Shown: piece after piece, positions 11,417 to 24,699 of the stretch
Numbering within the stretch: the first letter of the stretch is position 1
How the letters are laid out: each line of letters begins with the position of its first letter
Source of the DNA: Aphelocoma coerulescens
Lineage: Eukaryota > Chordata > Aves > Passeriformes > Corvidae
Length of the DNA: 64,000 bases
Direction: 5' to 3'
Assembly: GCF_041296385.1 (NCBI RefSeq)
Contig: NC_091020.1
Coordinates: 34,359,001 to 34,423,000, forward strand
Made by a program: the position numbers and the translations under genes
Notes under the pieces: generated by a model
The model's input: the letters and a program-made list of their open reading frames with translations, nothing else
Databases searched by the model: none
What the model was told of the DNA's origin: nothing

Positions 11417-13695
11417 CAGTTACCGAGAGGAGCGAGCTGGGACTCAGGATGTGAGAGATTTCCTGCATGCAGTTAACTCCAAAACCCCTCCTGCTCCTGC
11501 CTCAGCTGCTGATGAGCTGGGCTCGGCTGCTCAGGGGGAAAAAAAAAAAAAAAAAGGAGTTGGTTTTTTTTTCTTTCCTCTTTTATTTTTTCCCCCCTTT
11601 ATTTTAAATAGGTTTGTGTCGGTTATTTCATTTTTTTGTTGTTGATTTGGCAAGGACCGAACTTAAGCCATCGCCCGCGGAACATCTGAGCCCCGCGGCC
11701 GCCCCTCCGCAGGGTCCCAGCCCCGGGGGGCTTCGGGGTCCCCCCTCCCATCCCTGCTCCCGAAGTTTTCCCATTTTTTTTTTTTACTCCACACACAAGC
11801 CTGGCTGCCGCCTCTGGAAAGTCATCTGTGTACGTTAGAGCTCAGGGGTTATTTATTGGTTTCATAATTATTTCAGAGTTGTTTCTGGTGGTGTTTCTTA
11901 TTTTATATTGTGGGGGTTTTAAAAGAAGGAGAGGGGAAAAAAAAAAAAAAAAAAAAGAAAACAAACAACAAAACACACCCACAGAGTTGCCAGATGCATT
12001 TTTTAAAATCTCCCTCATTCAAATATTATTACTGACTGTCTGGGAGAATAACCAAATACAGATTACCTACTCCTTAATGTACCACCAAAACACATGTAAT
12101 GCCCACATGTTGCTGTGGAGCAGCAGAAAAAAAAGAGTCTAATCCTGAAGATCCTTACAGACATTTATTGTGTGGTTTTTAGCTTTAATTTATTAAGATT
12201 CTTCCCAAATCTCAGAGTTTGGATATGGATACTGAATTCTGCAGCTTGGCTCCGTGTTCATTGTGCATGAAACAGTTGGCAGAAGTGTTCTGAGATGTGT
12301 CTGTAGGCCAGCAGGCATAAGAGCCATGCAATCCCATTTAGAAATGGGGTTTGGAAGCACAGATTTGGGGCTGTTCTGTAGCAGAGGCTGGTGATTATTC
12401 CAAGTGATCCAGACTATGCTTTGCACCAGCTCTGGGGATAACTGAGCCAGAAATTCCAGGGGTACAACCTCTGTAGTTCCCAAACTGGAGCCTGGCACAG
12501 TTCCCTGGCAGCATCACTGAGGCATCCAGGGATAACTGGTAATCCCAGCACAAATAAACCTGGAAAAGGGCTGGGATCATGAAGAATGTGAAGAAAGGGC
12601 TCTCAACTGCTGCTCTTCACCCTTAAAAACCACCTTTCACCTCCTACCCCTCTGCCCAAAACCAGACCCACGGACTTGCCCCCAGCTGCTCTGAAATTTG
12701 CATTCTGTCTGCACTTACACCTCGAGTCTCACCTCACATTGTCCTCACCATGTTTATTCCCTCTCCTCGGGATTAGCCTGTGTGTAACTTTAAATAGCCA
12801 AATGCTAACTTTTCCCTACTCAGCCATTATCAATTACAATTTAACAGCTACACTCAGCAACATTTCATCCCTCAGATATAAACTAATGAACTCTATCAAC
12901 TCTCTCATTAAGGACATATGTGCTCCACACAGAACATTGGTTAAAAACATTAAAATTCAAACAGAAAACTCCTTTGTGGAAGGCCACCATAAAAGCCATG
13001 TAGACATCTTTAGTGTCTTCGAAGGTATTTTTCCCATTAAAAAGAAAAAAAGTCAGTCAAAGGGAGCTAAAGACTTCTAAATAGGGTTTTGGTAATCCCA
13101 CAAGGCTTTTCTTTTCAGTGGTAGTGCTTTTATCTGAGAAACAATATTTGCTGGCAGAGAATGTGGAGCCAGTTATATCTTGGTCATTCATTAGCATGAA
13201 TGAAGTAGATATTATCAAAGTTTCTCCTCTTCCCCCCAAAACTTTACCAGAAAAGAATTGTTGCCTTTTACCACTCTAATTTTATGGGCTTGAAATTGAT
13301 AAATGGATAATTTAACACCAAAGAGCCCCAACTATTTTATTAATAACATCCATGTAGGAATGCTACTGAATTACAGCTACCTCTGGAGAACAACAGCACA
13401 ATTTTATCTCAGTTTCAAAATTCTCTTGGGAAAAAAAGACCCTCCAGGCACAGGGCAGGTAATGGGAAGTGCCTCTGCTTCACTGGGGTGTGCAGGGGAG
13501 AGGCCAGGCCTGGCCTTTGAATTTCTCATGTCAAAGTGCCTCCCACAATTAGTTTTACAAGGTTTGGTTTATCCACTTCAGAAGAACAAGGCCGAGTTTC
13601 CCTGCAGGAAATGAAAATTGCATCCCAGTTGTGTGGCTGCTTCAAAGGGGGCCACAGCCCCAATTATCCAGGTTATTCCCATGGGCTGTGGCTTT

Positions 13696-14063
13696 CCATC
13701 CATCCATCCATCCATCCATCCATCCATCCATCCATCCATCCATCCATCCATCCATCCATCCATCCCTTCATCCCTCCATCCCTCCATCCATCCATCCATC
13801 CCTCCATCCATCCATCCATCCATCCATCCATCCATCCATCCATCCATCCATCCATCCATCCATCCATCCATCCATCCATCCATCCCTTCATCCCTCCATC
13901 CATCCATCCATCCATCCATCCATCCATCCATCCATCCATCCATCCATCCATCCATCCATCCATCCATCCATCCATCCATCCATCCCTCCCTCTATCCCTT
14001 CATCCATCCCTTCATCCATCCCTTCATCCATCCATCCATCCCTCCATCTCTCCATCCATCCCT
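13696..14063 (+). repeat. ATCC tetranucleotide array (~370 bases)
   Basis: Long CATC/ATCC tetranucleotide array with scattered CCCTTCATCCCTCC variants. The variant motif CATCCCTTCATCCCTCCATC occurs at least twice (near 13762 and 13882), suggesting internal duplication of the array. It produces spurious long reading frames (HPSI and MDGW repeats) on both strands. Confidence 0.97.
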
Positions 14064-15387
14064 GTTCTTTAGCACTCTCAGGGGAAGAGGAATGGAGGGG
14101 GGTGTGTGGATGTGTCTCACTGCTTTTGGGGTTGTTTTTACCTTTTTATTTTTTGCTGCTCCTTCTTCATGCTTCCCCCCTTTCATTTTTATCCTCCTTA
14201 TCTTCCTTACCTTATATAATTCGTTTTTCTTCACTTCAGCCCCAAGAAACTTTTCCTTCCAAAGCATCCCCTCCACTCTGTGCTAGTTCAGGGCTATCCT
14301 GCAATAGCAACAGCATAAGAACGGCTAAATCCTCTTTTTACTCCTCATTTTTACCTCCTTGGGCAAGGGGAGCCTGACGCAGCACCCTTTTATCTCTGTT
14401 ACTACAGACAGAGCCTGGCACATGCTGGGTGCTTGGTTTGCTTTTGGCTTTGAGCCTCTGCAGGAAAAGCGAGCCAGGCACTACCCACAAGCTGGAGAGA
14501 ACAAATCCTGCTGCTGGAGCCCCGCTGTGCTTTGAGGTGTGTGCATGAATATCTCGCCCTGGGGCTCCGGGTCACCTGTGGCCGGAGGAATATCCAAGGA
14601 ATGAAGCGACAAGGATCTCCCAGATCCTATCAGGAGCCCTCTTCAGGCGCACCTCCGGACTGCGCGGCCCTCGCTTCCCCCGGGAGTGGTTCGGAAACAC
14701 TTGAACACGCATTTTTCAGCCGGAGAATGGGAGAATTGGAGATGCTGCCAGGGTGCACAGAAATGTGCCCTGCATTCATCGCTGGCTGTTGTCATTCCCG
14801 AAGCAGAACCCTTCTCCCTCCCCAGCTCTCCCACCTGCCCCCGCCTTGTCCCTGTGTCACTGCCACAGGTCACAGCGCAGCAGCTCAGCTCTTGCTTTGC
14901 ATTTAGGTGTGGAAATAATTCCATGTAAAGGGCACTCGCGATTTGGAAGGATGAATATTTGACCGTGTGACAACACAGGCGGCCGGCCGGGCGTGTGCTT
15001 ATCAAATTAGCGATTCATGCAGGAGCTTTGGTTCACATGGAGCTGGAAAGGTCAGTCCAGAAGAGAGCAGTAAGGAAGGGAGCAGTGTGGAATAACTTAC
15101 CTGGGAATGAGCTCAACACACACACACACCAGCAAGGAGGAGGATGCGCTGAGGGAAATGTGAATTTCCATTAGTTCCCCTTGGTTAAAGGAGTTTTGAG
15201 AAGGAATTAGTGACTGATGGAGACAACAGGGAAAACATAAGGAGTGGAGAGGCAATGGATTAAGTGTAAATAAATCCTCCGGACGGATACTGTAATGCTT
15301 TGGTGGCATTAGCTCCAAGGCGAGGTAACAAATTTATACTAATTGTCAGATGGGTTATGGTATGCTATGGGGTGTGGAGTATGAGAA

Positions 15388-15442
15388 AAGGAGGAAAAGG
15401 AAAAAAGGGAGGAAAAGGAAAAAAAAAGGGAGGAAAAGGAAA
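15388..15442 (+). repeat. Purine-rich GGAAAA-type tract
   Basis: Repeated GGAGGAAAAGGAAAAAA units form an imperfect polypurine tract. Confidence 0.85.
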
Positions 15443-16548
15443 GCTGTCTGCTGCCCTGCTCTGCCAGAGCAGGATTTGCATCCCTTGTGTTACAGCTGGA
15501 GTTAAATGAAGAGAGGATAAGCCACCTCAGAGAGCTGAACTATTTCAGGATAAGAGGTTCTGCTGGGCAGAAAGCACCTCTGTAACACTGCTCTCACATC
15601 TTCCCAGATCAGCTGTGATCCCCTCTTGGCTATCCAGGAAACCTCACTGTAATCACAGCATTGAGTATTATCCAGATTTTTTTTTTTATTCCCCTATGTG
15701 CCAAAATGCATGAGGACTTGTCTGGGCTTAGCTACAGGGATCTCCAGTTTTGGGGCCTCCAGGCTAAAGTTTTTCCTTCTTAGAGTAAACAAAACAAAAC
15801 AAAAAAGCTCTTCCCTTTGAAATCTGTGTGTCCCCCCAGCCAGCTGCTGAGACTTTGTGTCTCCAGTCCTCCCTCACTTCATTAACTCTCTGCACAATCA
15901 AGATCCTGCTGAATTGTGACTGCAGTGGCAGATTACAGTCCTCTATAATTAACAGGCATAGATAGAGTACGATTCAGCCTGACCTTTAGCCACAGAGCAC
16001 TGCTCTGCTCTGCAGACCTCTGTCCCAGTGTTCAGACATGGAAGAGCATCCACCAGGGCTGAGCACTGAAAGCAAACCCTGGCTGTAAATCCTGTTGCTG
16101 CACATACTTGAGATGGACTCTATGGATTTCCCACTCTCCAAGGGCAGCCTTCCACCCTCTGTGCATGCCTTGAGGAGCTGCTGAGCTGCCCTGAGCAGCA
16201 CAGTGAGTCTGCACCAGGCTGTGAAGCCCAGGAAATGCAATGTGAGATCAGCAATCTCACTGTTCTGTTATCAATAAATACATCCTTACCTTCCTCTCCT
16301 TTGGTTATGATGTTCTCTTTGTGTCCTAAAGGTCCCATAATACTGGATTCATCTGGAATTTCTGTCCCAGAGCTGTGTTGGCCAATGCAGCTGGGAACAG
16401 CAGGAGGGGGCAGAGCAGTCGGTGCCTGGCTCCAGCCAGAACTGGTTCCTCCACTGGCCATGAGGCCCTGGTCCATTTGTTCATCCAAAATAAAGGGCTC
16501 CCAGTGCCCAGCTGGGATCCAACATGGCTCAGTGACAGGGACAGACTT

Positions 16549-16700
16549 CTCCTGTGGCTCTTCCATCCCTGGCAGTGTCCAAGGCCAGGTTGGATGGGGC
16601 TTGGAGCACCTGGGATAGTGGAAGGTGTCCCTGCCCGTGCCAGGGGGTGGCACTGGATGGGCTTTAATGTCTCTTCCAACCCAAACCATTCCATGATTCT
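16549..16700 (+). mobile_element. CR1 LINE 3' fragment
   Basis: Contains CCAAGGCCAGGTTGGATGGG, GTGGAAGGTGTCCCTGCCCG and the end CCAAACCATTCCATGATTCT. Confidence 0.93.
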
Positions 16701-17644
16701 CTGCCTTTTGAGAACCAAGGACTGACTCAAGTTTCTCCCTTGCTGCACAGTGAAAAGGACACACTTAGGAAGGTGGGATTTTGTGGAGCTATTTGGAGTA
16801 ACATGGTCCTTTGCATTTGTAGAGAGCCTTGAACTGCTATGGCAAATCAACAGGATAGAACATGGAATTAAACACTGAAACGGAAATGTTTCTGGATTTG
16901 TTTTTTAATAAAGAAAAAAACTAAACCAACTCCTACCTTGTCTGAGTGACAAAGCACTTTAACGTTAAATTCAAGCACAAACAAAACTGACGAAGCCATT
17001 CTGGATTTCTTTATACATTTAATAAATGACATGTGGGATTTTTAGTCTGTCTCAGGGATAAACCACAATCAGAGAGAGCAAACCCCTTCCATTCATCTGT
17101 GTTTGGAGAGCACTCCCTGCCAGCATCGTTTGTACCTGGAAGAAGGACAGCAGGGCTGATGCTGAGTGCCACGGGCTCATCACATTCCTGTTCTCCTGTT
17201 TTCCCTGCCCAGTTTATCCTGCTGCTCCACGGGCAATATAATTTTGGAAAGCAGCTTCTTTCCTCTAGCAAGGCAGGGGAGAAAGCTCTGCCTTAATGGT
17301 GATTAAACTCCATGCACTTCTTTAGAGGGAACTGCACAGAGCCCGTTGCAGGCGGCTGTCACGGGGCCAGGGGTGAAAAAGCCAAGAGGAGCTTAGGGAA
17401 GAGCAAACAAAGAAACCCAGCACTGCAAGGATACAGGACCTGAACAGCAACAACAGCAACCCCGAAATTCTTCAGCAGTTAAAACATAAAACCCCAAACC
17501 TCACACATTCTTTTCCTGCAGCACAAACCCTCGGTCAGGCAAACACCGAGTTCTCCGTGAGCACGGACATCACCGGCACCCTGCCCACCTTGGGGCACCC
17601 CTGCACCCCCAAACCCTGACCCTACAGCCTCAACATCCCAGGAA

Positions 17645-18094
17645 TGTAGGGCTCAGGGTACAAAGCCATCAGAAGAGTGTCCAAAGGAGAGCTGTGAAGG
17701 TGGGGAAGGGTTTGGAGGGGCCACATGAGGACCACCTGAGGTCTCTGGGTTTGCTCAGCTGGAGGAGACTGAGGGGAGACCTCATGGGGGTCTGCAGCTC
17801 CTCCTGAGGGACAGCTCCAATCTGTGACAGGAACAGGATGCAGGGAGCGGCTGGAGCTGTCTCAGGGGAGGTTTAGGTTGGATATCAGGAAAGGTTCTTC
17901 CCCCAGAGGGTGCTGGGCACTGCCCAGGCTCCCCAGGGAATGGTCCCGGCCCTGAGGCTGCCAGAGCTCCAGGAGCGTTTGGGCAGCGCTGCCAGGGATG
18001 CCCAGGGTGGGATTGTTGGGGGGTCTGGGCAGGGCCAGCAGTTGCACTCAATGATCCTTGTGGGATCCTTCCAACCTGGGATTTTCTGTGATTC
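17645..18094 (+). mobile_element. CR1 LINE, longer 3' fragment of a divergent subfamily
   Basis: About 450 bases, from the CCATCAGAAGAGTGTCCAAA region through GAGGTTTAGGTTGGATATCA to CCTTCCAACCTGGGATTTTC and TGTGATTC. Sequence around the tail differs from the commoner copies, suggesting another CR1 subfamily. Confidence 0.85.
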
Positions 18095-19359
18095 CCTGGT
18101 TCCCAGCTTTACCCCGCACCAGATCACCCATCAACATTTTCCTCTTCCAGCCTTCCTCCAGGAAGAGGGAAAAACCCCACGAGCTGAACATTCTTCTGTT
18201 TTAGTAGCCCATGAGAAATACCCTCATAAAACCCAAACAAATAAGCAAGCAACCTTTGGGATGTCTGCACAGCCCTAAACCTCCAAGGGGGAATAAACAC
18301 AATTTTAAGTTTTCCCACTAATTTTAATACTGAGAAGTGATGATTTTCCAGCAAGATCCTTATATCAAACAGGACATTCCTGACAATACATCAGGAAGGT
18401 GTCCTGTGCTAAAATCCCTTTAAATCCAACAAATAACCCATTAAATATGTGAGGGGGGTTGGGTTTTTTTTTTTACTCCAGACTAGACATTGAGAATAAG
18501 GGCTTTGATCTGTTGCCTCAAATTTCACTGTCTCCCTGAAAACAAAAGGAAGAAAAAAAGCCACAAATTTTTACATGTCTCACAAGAGGACAGCATTCAA
18601 CTCAGACTAAAAATTATGAAGTCGTATATTTTTAATATTCCTGTCTAGCCCTCTGCAAACCACAGAACAATGCAACATCCATCATCATAAAAGCTGGGAC
18701 AGTAAATTAGGAAAACAGCATATTTGGGGGCATTTTTAAAGAAAAATAAATATTCCTAATGGGAAACTTGAGAGAAATCATTAAAAATTACTGTGGTATC
18801 CATCACGGAAGAATGAAATCAATTAGGTCTTAATCTCCTGTTATTTATGAAGGGAAGAATGAAACAGAGCTCCTTTATTGTAGGCATTTTCTGTTAGGTT
18901 CTGTTGCACAACTCTGAGCCCCAAACACAGCAAGTGAAACCTCTCTAAAGTACACCAAACAGGAGTAAAATGTTGGGTTTGTAACATCAGCTAATGGTGT
19001 CAGACAGAGCAGGCAGCCCATAATTATCCATCTTTCATGCAGTTTAACTTGGACCATTCCCTCATTCCGTGCAGGCCCAGTGAGCCCTCAAAGTTGTATT
19101 TTCACCTAATGGCAAACCCCAAAATGAGAGAAGTGCTCCCAGCAGCGTCACAAGCTGAGGATAGATTTGGCTAAGTGGGGATTCGTGACTAATTCCTTTG
19201 GTATTCCTTGGAACAGCATTACTCACTGACAACTCATGTGGGTATCATATCCAAGCTCTGGGTTATGCCCCAAAAATTGGAACTCTACAACCGGTGGCTC
19301 CCTGCCCCTGACATCACTGCAGGGCTGGGGAGGACGGGGCTGTCATCAGGGATTATGGG

Positions 19360-19462
19360 GGCTGTGAGGTGGCACTTGGGGACGTGGTTTAGTGCTGGAT
19401 TTGGTACTGCTGGGCTCAGAGGCTTGATGGTCATAGAGGGCTTTTCCAACCTAAATAATCCC
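19360..19462 (+). mobile_element. CR1 LINE 3' end
   Basis: Shows GTGGCACTTGGGGACGTGG, a TTGATGGTCATAGAGGGCTT variant of the usual TGATGATCTTAGAGG, and TTTTCCAACCTAAATAATCC. It is immediately followed by another CR1 in the same orientation. Confidence 0.8.
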
Positions 19463-19504
19463 AGGAACAGTGGGGTGGAGCTCCCTGCTCTGGCTGGGAG
19501 AGCT

Positions 19505-19876
19505 GGGGGAGTTCACCTGGAGAAGAGGAGGATCCAGGGAGAACTTAAAACTCCTTCAAGGCCTAAAGGGGTTCCAGGAGAGCTGGAGAGGGACTGGGGA
19601 CAAGGGATGGAGGGACAGGGCACGGGGAATGGCTTCCCAGTGCCAGAGGGCAGGGATAGATGGGATACTGGGAAGGAATTGTTCCCTGGGAGGATGGTGA
19701 GGGGCTGGGATGGAATTCCCAGAGCAGCTGTGGCTGCCCCTGAATCCCTGGCAGTGTCCAAGGCCTGGATGGGGATTGGAGCAGGCTGGCACAGTGGAGG
19801 GTGTCCCTGCCCATGGCAGGGGTGGCACTGGCCAGGATTTAAGGTCTCTCCCAACACAAAGCATGCTGTGACTCCG
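19505..19876 (+). mobile_element. CR1 LINE 3' fragment
   Basis: Runs from AGAAGAGGAGGATCCAGGGA to CTCCCAACACAAAGCATGCT. Includes the ORF2-tail block GGGAAGGAATTGTTCCCTGG and GTGTCCCTGCCCATGGCAGG. Some positions are decayed (ATTGGAGCAGGCTGGCACAG). Confidence 0.9.
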
Positions 19877-20953
19877 GGACTGTTCAAGCCCAGGCATTGC
19901 TGTCCCTGAGGGCGCCGCTTGCTCCCTCCTTGGGCAGCTGCACGTGCAGCCAGCCTGGGATTTAACCAGAGCATTGCTCTTTTCTCATCATTTCTCCCCC
20001 AAACCATGGCAAAATCTGTCTGCAGCATATTTCCCTGCCTCCTTCCGCAGTGCCACAATTTCAGAGGACAACCCAGTTACAAAACCAGACTCCTGTTCTC
20101 AATATGTTTCTTGTTTGCCTCCCTGGCCACAGTTATATATCACAATTAATTAAATGACTGCTGAGGGACCTTCCTTCCAGACACCATTATCAGGCAATGA
20201 GAAAATTAGCCCACACTCAGACTGGACACTGTTCCCCTCACCACCCTTTGGCCAGGATTTTTATTAATTCCCCCACAGCATGGATACCAAGTGCTCACTT
20301 TAACAACAAAAAGTTCTGGAAAACCACAGAAACATGAAATTTAAAAGGATGTCTCCCCATTCAGGCACAGCTGCAAGAGGCCTTTAGATGGTGAAACAGC
20401 AGATGCCCCAAGCAAGAAGTTGAAGATAAAGTGGATTCCAAAAGGTTTTTTGCTATTTTATACCAATTTCTCAAGCCAGTGGCAGACCTGCAATAACCCT
20501 GGAACCACGGAGCAGCCTCTGTGTGACAGGCTTTGCATCCCATAATTATGTATTAACTGAAGTCTAGTCCTGGTAAGATACTGCACAAAATAAAAGTATT
20601 TTAAACATGAAGTCTAAAAATACATCACTGTGATTTTTTTTTTTTAAATATCCACCAAATTTCTGCAATTAGGAGCTCTTTTACATATTCCTATCTATGC
20701 AGCACCATCCTCAAGCAGCTCATTGCACTTCTGTTTTATATCATTTTAAATAACTGTGTGTACCATGAGAAAATTGGTGCAGTTTCTTCTCCTTTTTTTA
20801 TTTTTACTTTTTAATCACTCTGCAGCTGGTAGGGAGATGATACACCTCATTATCTTATTCTGTGGGTCATCTAAAATGAGTATTAAGTAATTCTGCCTCC
20901 CACAGCTTTGGTAGAGAGCCAAGGAGAACTAGGAAAAGTAAAATTCCTGACCT

Positions 20954-20972
20954 AAAAAAAAAAAAAAAAAAA
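20954..20972 (+). repeat. A homopolymer (19 bases)
   Basis: Uninterrupted A-run about 45 bases left of a CR1 3' end in the intergenic interval. Confidence 0.95.
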
Positions 20973-21015
20973 GAGAGGATGCTTTATATTCTTGACATAA
21001 AAATAAGGTTTCGAA

Positions 21016-21226
21016 TAGAACCATGGAATGGTTTGGGTTGGGAGGGACTTTAAAGCTCATCCAGTGCCATGGCAGGGACACCTCCCACTGTCCCAGGCTG
21101 CTCCCAGCCCCAATGTCCAGCCTGGCCTTGGGCACTGCCAGGGATCCAGGGGCAGCCCCAGCTGCTCTGGGCACCCTGTGCCAGGGCCTGCCCACCCTCC
21201 CAGGGAAGGATCCTTTCCCAGTGTAC
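21016..21226 (-). mobile_element. CR1 LINE 3' fragment, young-looking subfamily
   Basis: Antisense: ACCATGGAATGGTTTGGGTT through CCAGCCTGGCCTTGGGCACT to CCACCCTCCCAGGGAA. Matches the copies at 27.7, 34.9 and 38.7 kb nearly base for base over the internal block. Confidence 0.93.
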
Positions 21227-24200
21227 ATGACAAGCTTATTCCAACAGCTTTGTCACAGCTAAACTGAAATGACGAGAGACAAAACCATAACCTCCCAAAA
21301 CACCTCCAGCTGGGAGCCAAGTTCCCCTTCCAGTGCCCAGCACTGGCACCTCCTTCTCCATGGGCAGAGTGGCACCACTCAATGAGCAGCACAGGCTCCT
21401 CTCTCTGATACGGATTTTGGGCGAGGTCTTTTGTGATTTTGGTGTAAATAGACACGTATTTAAACCAAAGCTTAATAAATATTTCCATACAGGCACTGAG
21501 CCCCTCTACTGACAGTAAATTTGATAGATTTTCTGTAGCTTCTTTCATTCAGATCTGGTTTTATGCTCAGGTGAATTTGCATTTCAGTTGAAATAAATGC
21601 CCTTTTATTTAAGGGAATGGTTGCAGCTGGGGTTGGGACTCCTCCAACCCCCATTTCCTGGTGCTGAGCTGTGGCCTGGACAGGGCGGGAGCCCAGGGAG
21701 GGCATCCCACAGGATCCGGCCACATCCCAAACCAACAACGAACTCCACAGGCCGGAGTCACAGCGCCTGGAGAAACGTGACCCTGTGGGACAGCCCCGCG
21801 TCCTGATGGGCTCCAGCGGGGACAAGCGGCCACTCAGTGCTCCTGGGGAGATAATGACCCATCCCTCAAAGCACACAGGCACTTCTGTCCCTGCATTCAA
21901 AGGGGCAAACACCCCTGCAGATGAGGCAAGCTGTATTTTTAGCCTTGCTGCAAGGGCTGTATCAGGGAATGGTTTCCTCTGGAGACGGCTGCCAGGAACT
22001 TTATCCCTGCTTTTGTGTGTTGTTTTCCTTGTAAATCAGCTCTCTCCCAGAAAACATTACACTAACGTGACCAGGCCCAGATACTCAACAATAAAACCCC
22101 TCAAAAATCTTACCCAGACATTCTCCTCATCTCTCTGAGCAGCTGAGTAAACTCCAAGATGTAACTAATGACTTGCATACACATACACAGGAAAATATTT
22201 GGGTTTAAATAAATCCCCAGAAGGCTGGAACCCTCAGTCCTTTACGTTACAATGACTTCCAACCCTTCATGAGGTATTTCTGTCAGATGAGATTAATGAT
22301 GCCAGCATGCAACCAAACACCACGTCTTGCTCACCTCAAATGCTGAGCATTCCCCATGTGGGCTTCATTTCCATCAACGCAGAATTCCAACCCTATGGGG
22401 AGGTTTTGTGTTTGGGAGGGACAATGCCAAGGCAATGTGCTGACAAGTCCACCCAGGCTCTGTGCCTGAACACCCCCAAACCATCCCAAATCTCCCCCAA
22501 ACCAACATTGTTATGAATCCTGATGTGTCCCTCCCGAAGGCACAGCACCAACACCCAGAGAACCTGAACTCAATCCTCAAGTTTTCCCAACAAGAAGGAA
22601 AATTCCAGCTTTACAAGTGTGGGTGACCTCTGATCTTTCTGTTACCTGCTGGCAAATGGGCTCTTTGAAGTGCCTGCAAGTCCAAAGGGAGATCCCACCA
22701 CTTTTTCCCTAACTCTGAACTTCCTTAAGCTGATGCCTGCTTGTCCAGGGCTATGCCTGGGAGGCTCCTGTTTTCCTGAGGTGACATTTTCCTGCACAGT
22801 CCATTTTCTGTCACAATGATTGGATTGTAGAGCTGAAATGAATGTCAGAATTGTTTGCTGGATCCATTACCAGATACCTTCTTTTCTCAGGCCCTGAAAG
22901 AGAAATTAGGTTTGCAACAGAGCTAATTTTTGGTTTTCTGAAGCACAGGTTTTGTACCATGTAAAACATTCCCAGACAGTGATTTGCATCATGCATTTTC
23001 CTCACCAGCTTATTTGTACAAAGGAAATCCCACCTCAGACTGCTGCAGATTCGTCCTGCAGATTTTAAAATCACGTTTAGAGAAAATAAAAACATTTGGA
23101 AATAACCCTTCTACAAACCCAGAGGATTTTTTCCTTTGACTGATGCACTTGGCTTCATGCTGTGAGCCAGGGGAGCTGCTCCTGAGCCAGGGGAGGTGAG
23201 GATGCAGCAGGTGGGTGTTGTACTCTGTTCCCAAGGAGGGAGAGGAAACCAGGTCAGTGGAGATGCCATTCCCTGCTCAGGCCATCCATGATGGTGCCAA
23301 GGGGAGAAATCCCACCTGAAGCCTGTGCTGTTCTTCCCAGGAAATGCTCACATCATTCATTTCCTCACAAGGATCACCTGGGTGCAATGATTTCCAAGGA
23401 ATATCAAGCTCCTCTGCTGGATATTCCCAGCCAGAGAGTGGGAAGCATGTCAGATACACATATTTATTTACATACATTTACATATGGGCATGGAGTAGGG
23501 ATACACTATGGCAGGTGGATTAAACCATCTCCCTTGAATTCCTGGGTATCCTTCAGGATAAATGCCTGATTTCCATGGAAAATACTCTTACTCCCAATGA
23601 GGAAAATCCTGTCTCTTCCTCTCTGCCAGAGAAGAAGTGATAAAAGTTTTGGGGGTCCCTTCTGGTGTCAGTCCCAGCCCAGGGGACATCCCTGACCTGG
23701 GAAGGGATTATTTTGCTGTGTCCTCCATGGATACCAAACTCCAGATATTTTCTCTCCAGTCCAAAATATCTTGCTGTGGCTTTGGGGTGAGACTCCAGGC
23801 AAGCCTGAGGGTGTACACTAAGGTAGGGTGAAATGTAAATAAAATTCCTCTGTCTCACAGATGTGCAGGAAATAATGCACCTGAAGGTACAGACTTGATG
23901 AACCAAAGCTGCATTTTCCTGAAGTCAAAAAATCAGAGTGAGGACTCAAGGGGGAAAAATTATCAGTTCCTACTAAATTCAAAGGGGATTTGGGCACTGA
24001 TCCTATAGGAAATAGTGGTTGTAGTGAGCTAAAAGGGAATAAAAGCTTCAAAGATAATTCTTCTTGTATCCCTTTTCTGAGTTCTACTTGGAGTCACCTG
24101 TGCTCCTGCCTTGGCTTTGGTTTCCAGTACTCAATGACTTCCTTGGTTAAAAAGGTGTTTTTCAGGGAAGAACCCTGGCAGGTCCTTCCCCACTGCCTTA

Positions 24201-24699
24201 CCTTCCACGTCCTCTCCCAATGGATTGAACTGTTGGTGAGTTTTTGGGGATGCCTATCTGGAATGCAATATATTTGTTCAACAGGTCTCTGTCTTCTCTG
24301 CGAGCAAAAATTAACAGCATTATTGCTACGTTAGCTGGGAAGCTGAAACACAAAAAGGCAGAATAATCCAACAGAAACAGAGCACAAAATATACCCAGGT
24401 CCTCGTGTCCAGCACAGGTCACCCAGCTGGAGGTTATCCCAGTGGCTCACAAACATCCCCCTCTTCCAAAAATCCTGACCTTACATCTCAGGCTGGATTA
24501 GAAAAACAAAGCAGAACTATCAAAGGCCAAATTCCAGCCTCATTCAAACCCCTCCTCAAACTTTGTGCAGCGAAGTTTAACACTTGCAGTGATTTTTAGG
24601 GGCAGTATTTTTTTCCCCTGGGATTTGTGGGTACAAAGGCACGACTTCTCAGGCAGTTTCAATAATTGTGTTATATTTAACAGCACCAAATAAAAACAC

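Larger units (their letters stand above)
10560..11770. promoter_or_regulatory. CpG island over the ADAM12 5' end
   Basis: This is the densest CG-dinucleotide stretch of the window, rich in CCGG, CGCG and GGGCGC-type words, in an otherwise AT-leaning neighbourhood. It covers the signal-peptide exon and both flanks, including the start of intron 1. Such islands typically mark vertebrate promoters. The core (about 11000-11350) surrounds the exon, and a second GC-rich patch lies near 11660-11770 beyond A- and T-runs. Exact limits were judged by eye. Confidence 0.8.

Noticed and set aside
13536..14377. Long plus- and minus-strand reading frames of HPSI and MDGW repeats
   Set aside because: They are translations of the ATCC tetranucleotide array, where all frames lack stops. 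No gene structure.
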